A DNA stretch of 64,000 bases from an uncultured Oscillospiraceae bacterium (lineage in GTDB: Bacteria > Bacillota > Clostridia > Oscillospirales > Oscillospiraceae): assembly GCA_910585735.1 (NCBI GenBank), contig CAJUEU010000002.1:35822-99821 (forward strand), read 5' to 3'. Positions 55,744-63,907 of the stretch are shown here, one piece after another. The position numbers and the translations under genes are program-made. The notes below the pieces were generated by a model that saw only the letters and a list, made by a program, of their open reading frames with translations, made no database searches and was not told the origin of the DNA. Every line of letters begins with the position of its first letter. Position 1 is the first letter of the stretch.

Positions 55744-56834
55744 AACGCAAAGAATTGATTTCCATTCTGCTGGTTGGTATCCTGCTGTCCGGCCTTTTAA
55801 CAGCCACGGCGGCAAATGATGCCGGCTCTGTCACCAATCCATTGATTTCATTGGACTGGTTGAAAACCGTTTTTCTTCCTACCACTTCTGAAACCATTGA
55901 CGCCTCTATTGACCAGGCGTTTGAGTCCGCTTTTCGGGATGTGATTGACGCAGGTGCTACAGGGGTAGAGATTCGGGTAAAGAAGGGAGACATTCTTTTA
56001 CTGGAAAGCGGTTCCACCCTTACCGCTCTGGCCGGAGAGCTTTCTGCTTCCGCCTCAGGCACAATATTGAATGTGACTGAGGGAAGTGAATTGCCAAATA
56101 GCAGCGGAAAAATTCTGGTTGGGCACCGATACCTTACGGCAGAAAAAACACAGGCCTTTTTCTCTGTCAGCTCTGACACCGCAGTGGTTCGTATGACTGG
56201 TTTGTACCGGCTTACCTCCAGCCGGGAGACCGATTACAACGCTTTGGCCAATGCCCTTCATGACCTTGGCCTGTTTGCGGGAAGCCCCACCCCTTATGGA
56301 TCTGGTTACGATCTGGAGCTGGAACCGACAAGGATTCAAGGATTGATCATGTTTCTTCGCCTTTTGGGCGAGGAGGAGGCCGCCCTTAGCTATACGGATA
56401 CCTCTACAATTTTTCGGGATGTTCCAGCTTGGGCTCTGCCTTATGTATCCTATGCTTACAGCAAAGGCTACACCAAAGGGCAGGAAATTGATAGTCAAGG
56501 AAGAGTTGCCTTCGGCCCCAATGAGCTTTTGTCTCCTCGAGATTATTTGACGTTTATTCTTCGGGCCTTGGGCTACGAAGAGGGGACCGATTTTCGTTGG
56601 AAGTACGCAATTGCCAATGCCCAGGAGCTTGGGATCCTAACGGAAGGGGAGAGTGGGCTTTTGTCAGAAAAGCCTTTCCTTCGGGCTCAGGTCGTATATC
56701 TTTCCTATTTCGCCCTCTCCACAAATATGGCAGGGCAGGAGAGTACTCTTCTGGAGCGTCTCTTGGTCAACCAAGCCATTCACTCGGACTCTGCCAGTGC
56801 CATCCTTGACAGCGTAACGGTAGAAAGACTTTAA
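55740..56834 (+). CDS. Secreted SLH-domain protein
   Basis: 364 aa with a signal peptide (ISILLVGILLSGLLTATAA), a domain (VTNPLISLDWLKTVFLPTTSE and ILNVTEGSELPNS) shared with the small secreted protein at 27115, and at least one S-layer homology repeat (FRDVPAWALPYVSYAYSKGY, FGPNELLSPRDYLTFILRALGY) and a partial second. SLH domains bind pyruvylated wall polymers, so it should sit on the cell surface. Translationally coupled to rex, a combination I do not recall as standard. Confidence 0.85.
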   Translation: MKRKELISILLVGILLSGLLTATAANDAGSVTNPLISLDWLKTVFLPTTSETIDASIDQAFESAFRDVIDAGATGVEIRVKKGDILLLESGSTLTALAGELSASASGTILNVTEGSELPNSSGKILVGHRYLTAEKTQAFFSVSSDTAVVRMTGLYRLTSSRETDYNALANALHDLGLFAGSPTPYGSGYDLELEPTRIQGLIMFLRLLGEEEAALSYTDTSTIFRDVPAWALPYVSYAYSKGYTKGQEIDSQGRVAFGPNELLSPRDYLTFILRALGYEEGTDFRWKYAIANAQELGILTEGESGLLSEKPFLRAQVVYLSYFALSTNMAGQESTLLERLLVNQAIHSDSASAILDSVTVERL

Positions 56835-56845
56835 TCGATTTCTAT

Positions 56846-56893
56846 GAAAAACAAGAAGCTTCGCAAATAAAATGCGAGGCTTCTTGTTTTTTG
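56846..56893 (+). terminator. Terminator after the SLH gene
   Basis: A stem from AAAAACAAGAAGC to GCTTCTTGTTTTT with an inner TCGCA/TGCGA, then TT. Confidence 0.82.
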
Positions 56894-56947
56894 ATAAGCA
56901 ATTATTTCTTGATCTGCATAAGATAATAAAGAAAGGAGGGAGGCGCC

Positions 56948-57481
56948 ATGCCACCCTTGTTGCCCTATAACCGTGCCGCCGCGGTCGCCTATGCACACAA
57001 ATGGGCCTACGGCAGAAATCCTCAATACTATGACTATGAGGAAATTGGCGGGGACTGTACCAACTATGCCTCTCAATGCCTATACGCAGGCACTGGGGTC
57101 ATGAATTTCTCGCCTACATATGGCTGGTATTATATCAATGCCAACAAAAAAGCGCCCGCTTGGACAGGTGTAGAATATTTTAGAAATTTTCTGGTCAGAG
57201 CTGAACCATCCCCAGGCCCTATTGCGCTGGAAGCAGATTTACCGCAAATGGAAATTGGAGACTTTCTGCAGTTCAATTTCAAAGGAGAACGTTTTTCCCA
57301 CACACCAATCATTGTTCAAATTGGCAGTCCCGCTACACCCGAAAACGTCCTTCTGGCTGCACACTCCTACGACGCGGACTATCGCCCTTTGAGTACATAC
57401 AAATATCAGCAAATTCGATATCTGCACATTCTGGGCGCCTATCCGCCCGAACCTGGTAGGAACGGATCTGCTCAGCCCTGA
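56948..57481 (+). CDS. Amidase-domain protein (Amidase_6 type)
   Basis: 177 aa, with YNRAAAVAYAHKWAYGRNP, GGDCTNYASQCLYAG carrying the putative catalytic Cys, and FSHTPIIVQIG for the His, the layout of the putative cell-wall amidase domain common in spore formers. No signal peptide is evident. Overlaps the convergent recombinase gene by 10 bases at the 3' end. Confidence 0.85.
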   Translation: MPPLLPYNRAAAVAYAHKWAYGRNPQYYDYEEIGGDCTNYASQCLYAGTGVMNFSPTYGWYYINANKKAPAWTGVEYFRNFLVRAEPSPGPIALEADLPQMEIGDFLQFNFKGERFSHTPIIVQIGSPATPENVLLAAHSYDADYRPLSTYKYQQIRYLHILGAYPPEPGRNGSAQP

Positions 57482-58503
57482 AGGTCCTCTGACTCCGATC
57501 CTTGCTTTTTCTTCGGTTTCACGTGCCCCAAAGGATTTGCCTTCGCCGCAGCGCGCAGATTTTCATTGTCCACATGGGTATATATCTGCGTGGTGTTCAA
57601 ATTTTCATGTCCCAAGACCTCCTGGAGCGTCCGTACATCCACGCCATTTTGCAGCATCAGCGTGGCCGCTGTATGCCGAAGCTTATGAGGCGAATATTGT
57701 GTGCTGTCAAGTCCGGCCTTTAAAAGATACTTCTTTACCAGCTTTTCAACGGCAGCTTTCGATATCCTGGTCCTACGCCGACTTAAAAACAGTGCGTTCT
57801 TGTCAATGGCTCTTTGGTTATCTCTAACCGCTAAATAGTCCTGAATTGCCTGAATACATGCTTCATTTAAGTATAATATACGCTCTTTATTGCCTTTTCC
57901 AAGGACACGAAGCTGATCACTACGCACATCTGTCAAATTAAGTCCGATCAGCTCCGAAATTCGTAATCCACAGTTTAAAAACAGGACTAAAATACAACGA
58001 TCTCTCTCCAAAAAATCTCCGTCAACACTTTCCAATAGTTGGATGCTGCCTTCCAAGTCCAGATACCGGGGGAGGGCTTTCTTCATTTTTGGCGCATCCA
58101 GATCCTGCATAGGATTCTCGGTCAAAAGTTTTGCCTTATTGGTCAGATATTTATAAAAGGAACGAATGGCGGCAACCTTGCGGGCACGGGAGGTCGCTTT
58201 CAATCCATAATCGGTCTGAGCACTGTTGGGATGCTGCGCCCGATCTCGGCTCAAATAGTTCATATAAGAATACACATCGGAAAGATTCACTTTTTGTACC
58301 AAATCCAAATCTACATCACTGATGTCAATGTCATCAAATTCCGTACTACGTGGAATAAGATTTTTTTCCAGCTTGATATAACGAAAAAAGTTCCTCAAAT
58401 CAAGATAGTATTCATCTACTGTTTTTTTTGAATGTCCCTGGATAGCTTCATGATACGTAAGAAAGTCACGCAAAATCGTTGGCGCATCGGTTCTATAGTC
58501 CAT
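57472..58503 (-). CDS. XerC-like tyrosine recombinase
   Basis: 343 aa with the SAM-like N-terminal (TILRDFLTYHEAIQGHSKKT) and catalytic blocks GLRISELIGLNL (Arg), HKLRHTAATLMLQNG (His-Arg) and LGHENLNTTQIYTHV (Tyr). Longer than XerD by about 50 residues, mostly an insert near residue 50-80. The likely partner of xerD. Its upstream region holds a perfect inverted repeat shared in part with radA. Confidence 0.9.
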   Translation of the reverse strand: MDYRTDAPTILRDFLTYHEAIQGHSKKTVDEYYLDLRNFFRYIKLEKNLIPRSTEFDDIDISDVDLDLVQKVNLSDVYSYMNYLSRDRAQHPNSAQTDYGLKATSRARKVAAIRSFYKYLTNKAKLLTENPMQDLDAPKMKKALPRYLDLEGSIQLLESVDGDFLERDRCILVLFLNCGLRISELIGLNLTDVRSDQLRVLGKGNKERILYLNEACIQAIQDYLAVRDNQRAIDKNALFLSRRRTRISKAAVEKLVKKYLLKAGLDSTQYSPHKLRHTAATLMLQNGVDVRTLQEVLGHENLNTTQIYTHVDNENLRAAAKANPLGHVKPKKKQGSESEDLQG

Positions 58504-58539
58504 GTGCTTTTGCTTCTAAAGCAGAAATCCGCCTCCCTC

Positions 58540-58569
58540 AAGTAAACAAAATCTTTATTTTGTTTACTT
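58540..58569. repeat. Perfect inverted repeat upstream of the XerC-like gene
   Basis: AAGTAAACAAAAT (58540-58552), loop CTTT, and its exact complement (58557-58569), 37 bases before the recombinase start on the minus strand. The half TTTTGTTTACTTCG recurs at about 60070-60083 upstream of radA. A regulatory site is likely; the regulator is unknown. Confidence 0.6.
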
Positions 58570-58659
58570 CGGTGTCTGCTCCGAATCGCCCCTCCCTTCA
58601 TTGGTGATAAAGAAATTTTCTTTATATGGCCTGTTCATATCTTCTCGTTGGTCAGAGGA

Positions 58660-60027
58660 TCACAATACCGCTGACAGCACTTCGCGGATATTGCGGCACG
58701 GGATCAGCTGTAAACCTGCCGGCGCAATAACCTTTCCGCATCGGGACGGCAATACGCATTTTGTAAAGCCCAACCGTTGAATCTCTGACAGGCGTTGATT
58801 GATCGCATTAACCGAACGTAGCTCTCCAGTCAGACCCACTTCACCAACAGCGACCAGATCACTGGAAACCGGCTTGTCCCGAAAACTGGAAGCTAAGGCA
58901 ATGATGGTTGCCAAATCGACTGCCGGTTCCCCAATCTCCAAACCGCCCACTACATTGATATAGGCGTCGCAGGAATTAACCAAAAGACCTCCCCGTTTTT
59001 CCAGGACCGCCAAAAGCAGCATAGTACGGTTAAAGTCAACACCAGACACCATCCTTCTCGGTACATTAAAGCTGGTCGGCGTCAGCAGTGCTTGTACTTC
59101 GGCCAAAACAGGCCGAACCCCTTCCATAGCACAGGTCACGCAGGTCCCCGGAGTATCTGTAGGTCTCCCCTCCAGCAGCATTTCTGACGGGTTTGGGACC
59201 TCCGTAAGGCCGGTATCCGCCATCTCAAAAACGCCAATTTCATTTGTCGCTCCAAAACGGTTTTTGGCCGCTCGAAGAATCCGATAAGTTGTTTGTTGCT
59301 CTCCTTCAAAATAAAGGACACAATCCACCATATGCTCTAAAACTTTTGGCCCGGCAATGGCTCCGTCTTTGTTTACATGACCAATCACAAAAACTGTGAT
59401 CCCCATTCCCTTCGCCAAGCTCATAAGCGCCAATGTACAGTCCTTGACCTGGCCCACGCTTCCAGGAGATGTGGTGAGATCTCCGTTATAGAGCGTTTGT
59501 ATGGAGTCTACAATTAGAATATCCGGCTTCAGTTCCTCCGTAGCCTCAATAATGTTTTCCAGATTGGTTTCCGCCAAAAGATAAAGTCCCTCTCCACGGA
59601 CATGAAGCCGCTCTGCCCGAAGCTTGATCTGCCTCTCAGATTCTTCACCGGATACATACAAAACATTCGCAAAACGGCATAAAGTATCGCAAATTTGCAG
59701 CATTAATGTAGACTTTCCAATTCCCGGCGCTCCTCCGACCAATACCAGAGAACCCTTTACCGCACCGCCCCCCAATACTCGGTCAAGCTCCCCCATTCCT
59801 GTTTCAAACCGAAGCTCATTGGTGGTCTCAACCTCGCGGATCAATCTTGGACGGATAACCCCGACCGTCTCCCGGCGTCCGCTGGCAGATTTTGGAGTCT
59901 TACTCTTGGGTGTTGCCGGCTTCTCAACGATCGTATTCCATGCTCCGCAAGCCGGACATTGCCCCTGCCAACGCAGCACCTCATTTCCGCAGTCTACACA
60001 GTAAAATACGGTTTTCTCTTTGGCCAT
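58660..60027 (-). CDS. radA: DNA repair protein RadA/Sms
   Basis: 455 aa. An N-terminal zinc finger CVDCGNEVLRWQGQCPACGAW, Walker A GAPGIGKST, the RadA-specific KNRFG motif, and a C-terminal Lon-like domain. Start ATG 60027 with GGGGGAG six bases upstream, against an in-frame ATG three bases earlier. Next to a cell-wall amidase (cwlD) in the same direction. Confidence 0.95.
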   Translation of the reverse strand: MAKEKTVFYCVDCGNEVLRWQGQCPACGAWNTIVEKPATPKSKTPKSASGRRETVGVIRPRLIREVETTNELRFETGMGELDRVLGGGAVKGSLVLVGGAPGIGKSTLMLQICDTLCRFANVLYVSGEESERQIKLRAERLHVRGEGLYLLAETNLENIIEATEELKPDILIVDSIQTLYNGDLTTSPGSVGQVKDCTLALMSLAKGMGITVFVIGHVNKDGAIAGPKVLEHMVDCVLYFEGEQQTTYRILRAAKNRFGATNEIGVFEMADTGLTEVPNPSEMLLEGRPTDTPGTCVTCAMEGVRPVLAEVQALLTPTSFNVPRRMVSGVDFNRTMLLLAVLEKRGGLLVNSCDAYINVVGGLEIGEPAVDLATIIALASSFRDKPVSSDLVAVGEVGLTGELRSVNAINQRLSEIQRLGFTKCVLPSRCGKVIAPAGLQLIPCRNIREVLSAVL

Positions 60028-60087
60028 CATCTTCTCCCCCACTCTTATGTTCAAGATAGAAAACCTTTGTTTTGTTTACTTCGTTTA

Positions 60088-60828
60088 TTATATCATAGGC
60101 GTTTGTAAATTGCCACCTTGATTTTCTATGTATTCAATCCAAGTTGCCGCAACGCAAACCGCAAGCTTCGTCTGGTATTCAGCCGTCAAAAGCTTTTGCT
60201 CCTCCACAGGATTAGATAGAAAACCGCATTCAACCAGGATCGCGGGGCAGCTGATATGCTGCATCAGATAAATAGAATCTGAGATTTTGGCAGGTGCTCT
60301 TTCGTTTTCCTGATCCACATGACTCCTTAGTGTCTTTTGAAGCAGTTCAGCCAATACGATGCTTTCCCCTTCCTCACGGTAAAATACCTGCGCCCCATGG
60401 TAGGCTTGGTTGGGAAACGTATTCTGGTGTATGCTGATTACGACAGCATTCTCAGTATTTTCAATCATTGTAACTCTATTTTTCAGGTCAGACACTTTCT
60501 TTTTGCGGAGGGTATCCGCCTCCGGCTCATGGAGGGAAATGTCGCTCTCCCGTATAAGATACGGACATATCCCATAAAAACCCAACAGTTGGTCTATTTT
60601 AAGAACAATGGACAAATTGATCCCGCTTTCCGCCACGCCGGAGAGAGAAACCGCTCCGCCGTCTTCCCCTCCATGTCCCGCATCTAAAATTAATTGCAGC
60701 TCCCTTCCCCGCACCTGGGCCAGTGTTGGGCACGTTACACCGCTATTGATTTTCTTGATGATACATCCCCCTATTAAAAGAACGGCCAAACAACTGGCCA
60801 AAACTTTTTTTCTGCTCACTTTTTTCAT
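60088..60828 (-). CDS. cwlD: N-acetylmuramoyl-L-alanine amidase CwlD-like
   Basis: 246 aa with an N-terminal membrane or signal segment (VLASCLAVLLIGGCI), then an Amidase_3 domain: LDAGHGGEDGGA (zinc His and Glu), SIHQN (zinc His) and LVECGFLSN (catalytic Glu). CwlD removes peptides to allow muramic-lactam formation in spore cortex. The name rests on size and sporulation context. Confidence 0.88.
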   Translation of the reverse strand: MKKVSRKKVLASCLAVLLIGGCIIKKINSGVTCPTLAQVRGRELQLILDAGHGGEDGGAVSLSGVAESGINLSIVLKIDQLLGFYGICPYLIRESDISLHEPEADTLRKKKVSDLKNRVTMIENTENAVVISIHQNTFPNQAYHGAQVFYREEGESIVLAELLQKTLRSHVDQENERAPAKISDSIYLMQHISCPAILVECGFLSNPVEEQKLLTAEYQTKLAVCVAATWIEYIENQGGNLQTPMI

Positions 60829-60979
60829 GATCTATCCCTCCCCTACCTTAACTTATTATGTCGGTCGTACCTGTATGACATGGTCACCTCCCCTGTTGAT
60901 AGGCCCAGTTTCTTCCTTCTGCATAGGATGGTTCGGGAGATGACCTCTCCTTCAATGAATACAAAAGGAGGAACACATA

Positions 60980-61468
60980 TTGTATCCCGACATTGATACC
61001 AATAAGCCGGGTTCTCCGCAGCCCACTCCTGACAGCACTTGTGGAGATGCCTGCGGTACCCTTCCGGCCTGCGCGCCTTTGGCCGTTCCCTATGTTCCCT
61101 TTCAGCAGAACAACCCAAAACGTTATAGCCAGAGCGATGCGCTCAGTAACGGTACTCTCTTCCCCGGGCTCAATCTTCCCTTCCATCTGAAAGTTGATGC
61201 CCCAAACGTAGCCTCTGGCCCTCTGGGAGAGCTTCAGGCCCTGGAGTTCGTTTTGCTTGAACTGGGCCTCTATTTGGATACCCACCAGGCCGACAGCGAA
61301 GCCTTTGCCTTGTATCAACAATATGCGGCCTTGGAGAAGGCCGGACGAGAGAAATATGAATCCCTGTTCGGTCCGCTGTTTCAGCGCACTGTCGCCATGG
61401 AAAAAAACTTTTCCAGCTGGATCAAAAATCCGTGGCCCTGGGACTTTCCGGAAGGAGGCAAGAGATAA
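60980..61468 (+). CDS. Fused CotJA-CotJB spore coat protein
   Basis: 162 aa. Residues ~28-70 match CotJA (PLAVPYVPFQQNNPKRYS, DALSNGTLFPGLNLPF). Residues ~83-162 match CotJB (LQALEFVLLELGLYLDTHQ, EKNFSSWIKNPWPWDFPEGG). These are normally two separate genes in a cotJABC operon; here one frame carries both, with no internal stop. Starts with TTG after AAAGGAGG. cotJC follows in 3 bases. Confidence 0.9.
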   Translation: MYPDIDTNKPGSPQPTPDSTCGDACGTLPACAPLAVPYVPFQQNNPKRYSQSDALSNGTLFPGLNLPFHLKVDAPNVASGPLGELQALEFVLLELGLYLDTHQADSEAFALYQQYAALEKAGREKYESLFGPLFQRTVAMEKNFSSWIKNPWPWDFPEGGKR

Positions 61469-61471
61469 GCC

Positions 61472-62014
61472 ATGTTTGTTTATGAGAAAAAGCTGCAGTA
61501 TCCTGTAAAGATCAAAAACACCAGTCCCAAGCTGGCCTCCGTTATCATAAGCCAGTACGGCGGCCCTGACGGCGAATTGGGGGCTTCTCTTCGCTACCTT
61601 TCCCAACGGTATGCTATGCCCTATCCTGAGCTGAAAGCCCTTTTGACGGACATCGGCACCGAAGAGCTGGGACATATGGAAATGGTTGCGACCATCGTTC
61701 ATCAGTTGACCCGTTCTTTGTCGGAAGAGCAGATCCGAACCGCTGGCTTTGATACCTACTTCGTGGATCATACCACTGGTATCTATCCTCAGTTTGCCTC
61801 CGGCTATCCCTGGTCCGCCTCCACCATGCAGTCTACAGGAGACGTTATTGCCGACCTGACCGAGGACCTGGCGGCCGAGCAGAAGGCCCGTCTCACCTAT
61901 GATAATATCCTCCGCCTTTCGGACGACCCTGATGTGAACGACGTGATCAGATTTTTGCGGGAGCGGGAAATCGTCCACTTCCAGCGGTTTGGTGAAACAA
62001 ATCAATCAAGGTGA
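61472..62014 (+). CDS. cotJC: CotJC spore coat protein (manganese catalase family), 3' end replaced
   Basis: 180 aa. Starts MFVYEKKLQYPVKI, with GTEELGHMEMVATIV (ferritin-like metal residues Glu and His), GDVIADLTEDLAAEQKAR and REREIVHFQRFGE. In the B. subtilis protein as I remember it, about 16 more residues follow that point; here the frame leaves the family after RFGE and ends TNQSR, right at the edge of the mobile element. The core metal residues are kept. Confidence 0.9.
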   Translation: MFVYEKKLQYPVKIKNTSPKLASVIISQYGGPDGELGASLRYLSQRYAMPYPELKALLTDIGTEELGHMEMVATIVHQLTRSLSEEQIRTAGFDTYFVDHTTGIYPQFASGYPWSASTMQSTGDVIADLTEDLAAEQKARLTYDNILRLSDDPDVNDVIRFLREREIVHFQRFGETNQSR

Positions 62015-62022
62015 AGTTAGTT

Positions 62023-63546
62023 TTATATCTTCCACTCAATGACGCAAGTGTCCTCAGTTACCTTGATTTTCGTAATTATTTGGTCAACTACGGCTCTTTT
62101 ATCGTCAAAGGAGAGGTCATCCCAATGTTCCATGCAGTTTTTGATCTCTTTGAGGTCGGCTGTGGATGTATTATCCAACGGGGATAGTTCCGCAAGCTCT
62201 TGGCGGTAGGCTGTTGCCCTTTCGTCTAACTCCATAATTCTCTGATTGATGTAGCCCATCAGTGTCTCATTTGCCTCTGTAACTCTATCAAGTAATCTAT
62301 CAATCTCCTGTTGGGTTTGCTCGATCCTAACATTTAACTCGTGAATGCGTGGATTTTCCTGCCGTTTTTGGGGCTGTTGTAGCACATCAAACTGTTTAAC
62401 ATGCTCCACCATCTCCCCTAAGATAAAAGCCTCAAACTCATCCGCTTTCATGCCGGGGATACCCTCACATTTGTTGGTTTGCATCCGATGACTGCATATA
62501 AAGTACCGTAGTACCCTTGTTTTTAGCTGACATTTGCGTATTGTCATCGCATATCCGCATTTTCCACATTTCAGTTTTCCCGCCAGCCAGCTATTTTTAG
62601 CCTTGATAGGCTTTGTCACCTGCTGATTGCCCAGGCATTTGATTCGGGCTTTTAGCCATATATCAGATGATACAAGCCCCTCATGTGGGGCTAAAACAAC
62701 GTGCTGCCCCTCCAAATGGCATTGCTTTCGGCCTGCGCCCTTTTCTGAATAGAGATAACACCCAAATGTACCTATGTAGTCTTCTGGTGCGTTGTGGAGA
62801 AGTGATCCTTGATCCTTGTAAAACCGATATAGATCTAAATCAGCCTTGACATATACGGGGTTTTTTATCATCTCTGCAATGCGGCATCTGTCCCATGAAC
62901 CGTCCTTAGAGCGGCTGTTTTCTATTCCATGCTCTTCAAGGTAGCGAACTATATCACCGTAGGAGGTCTGGGGTTGGGCATACATGGCGAAAATCAGCTT
63001 TACGACTTCGGCTTCCTCCGGGATCACAGCATAATGCGATGTCTTTCGACCATCAATCGTGTATGGCTCCAGCTTGTAGCCGTATGGAATACGCCCGCCC
63101 ATATAGAACCCCTTGCGGCTACGAGACATGTAAGCATCCACTACTCGCTGTTGGATCGTTTCTCGCTCCAGTTCAGCGAAAACAACGATGATTTTGAGCA
63201 TCGCCCGCCCTGGAGGGCTTGATGTATCGAATTTTTCTGTGCATGAAACGAACTCAACCCCGTATTTTTGGAGCTCGGTAAACAAGGTCATAAAGTCCAT
63301 CAATGAGCGGCTTATCCGATCCAGCCGATAAACAATGACTCTGCTTACCTCTCCCCTTCGTATGGCATCCATCATAGCCTGAAACTGTGGACGGTCTACA
63401 TTCTTCCCGCTATATCCCTTATCCGTAAAGGTCTTATACTTACCTCCTCTCACCTCGTATTGGCAATACTCAATCTGGCTTTCAATGCTGATACTGTCCA
63501 CCCGATCTACCGATTGCCTACCATATATAGCATCGTACTTTTCCAT
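62023..63546 (-). CDS. Large serine recombinase (site-specific integrase)
   Basis: 507 aa. The resolvase domain has the nucleophile Ser12 in YGRQSVDRV and YRLDRISRSLMDF; a recombinase domain (GKFYMGGRIPYGYKLEP-type) and a zinc ribbon (CGKCGYAMTIRK, CSHRMQTNKCEG) follow, then a coiled coil. The start ATG 63546 follows AAAAAGGAGGG; the longer frame upstream is not preferred. A relative of TndX/TnpX of clostridial transposons. Confidence 0.94.
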   Translation of the reverse strand: MEKYDAIYGRQSVDRVDSISIESQIEYCQYEVRGGKYKTFTDKGYSGKNVDRPQFQAMMDAIRRGEVSRVIVYRLDRISRSLMDFMTLFTELQKYGVEFVSCTEKFDTSSPPGRAMLKIIVVFAELERETIQQRVVDAYMSRSRKGFYMGGRIPYGYKLEPYTIDGRKTSHYAVIPEEAEVVKLIFAMYAQPQTSYGDIVRYLEEHGIENSRSKDGSWDRCRIAEMIKNPVYVKADLDLYRFYKDQGSLLHNAPEDYIGTFGCYLYSEKGAGRKQCHLEGQHVVLAPHEGLVSSDIWLKARIKCLGNQQVTKPIKAKNSWLAGKLKCGKCGYAMTIRKCQLKTRVLRYFICSHRMQTNKCEGIPGMKADEFEAFILGEMVEHVKQFDVLQQPQKRQENPRIHELNVRIEQTQQEIDRLLDRVTEANETLMGYINQRIMELDERATAYRQELAELSPLDNTSTADLKEIKNCMEHWDDLSFDDKRAVVDQIITKIKVTEDTCVIEWKI

Positions 63547-63575
63547 TTGGCTCCCTCCTTTTTGAGAAAAAGAAA

Positions 63576-63610
63576 GAGCCGCCAACGGGTTAATTATACC
63601 CTGGCAGCTC
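63576..63610. repeat. Inverted repeat over the recombinase -10 box
   Basis: GAGCCGCCAACGGG (63576-63589) and CCCTGGCAGCTC (63599-63610) are imperfect complements; the gap holds the minus-strand TATAAT. This is an operator-like layout, consistent with self-repression. Confidence 0.5.
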
Positions 63611-63621
63611 AAAAATCTCAA
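63593..63621 (-). promoter_or_regulatory. Promoter of the serine recombinase
   Basis: On the minus strand TTGAGA (63621-63616), a 17-base spacer and TATAAT (63598-63593). The -35 box overlaps the stop of the small ORF upstream. Confidence 0.75.
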
Positions 63622-63788
63622 GTTAGAGCATATTTTGAAAAAATCTGATATAAGCCGCTCTCAATCTCTCTTTTTCGCTTTCTTTTCTCGTCCAAATCCT
63701 TAAAAATAGGTATTAAATCTCTAACAAGAATCTCTTTTGCACCGACAAAAGCCCTATGCTCTGTCGTTTCATATTTTGTTGTGTCCAT
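63618..63788 (-). CDS. Small hypothetical protein of the element (56 aa)
   Basis: ATG 63788 with GGGGGAG upstream, reading MDTTKYETTEHRAFVGAKE and ending SKYALT. Helical and charged (a DEKRKRKREIE run). Unrecognised; small genes of this kind often precede recombinases in integrative elements. Confidence 0.45.
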   Translation of the reverse strand: MDTTKYETTEHRAFVGAKEILVRDLIPIFKDLDEKRKRKREIESGLYQIFSKYALT

Positions 63789-63841
63789 TGGGGACTCCCC
63801 CTTACTCGGTCTGATGTCGTATTATATTTGAAAATTGTCAT
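63713..63841 (-). CDS. Possible small ORF (42 aa) overlapping the 56-aa ORF
   Basis: ATG 63841 has a strong AAAAGGAG site eight bases upstream and reads MTIFKYNTTSDRVRG. It overlaps the next small ORF in another frame, so at most one, or a coupled pair, may be real. No homologue is recognised. Confidence 0.3.
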   Translation of the reverse strand: MTIFKYNTTSDRVRGSPQWTQQNMKRQSIGLLSVQKRFLLEI

Positions 63842-63907
63842 TGTGATTACTCCTTTTTTTTGCTGTGAGCGTCCCCAAAAACGGAACGCTATGTAGATTA
63901 TTGGGTC

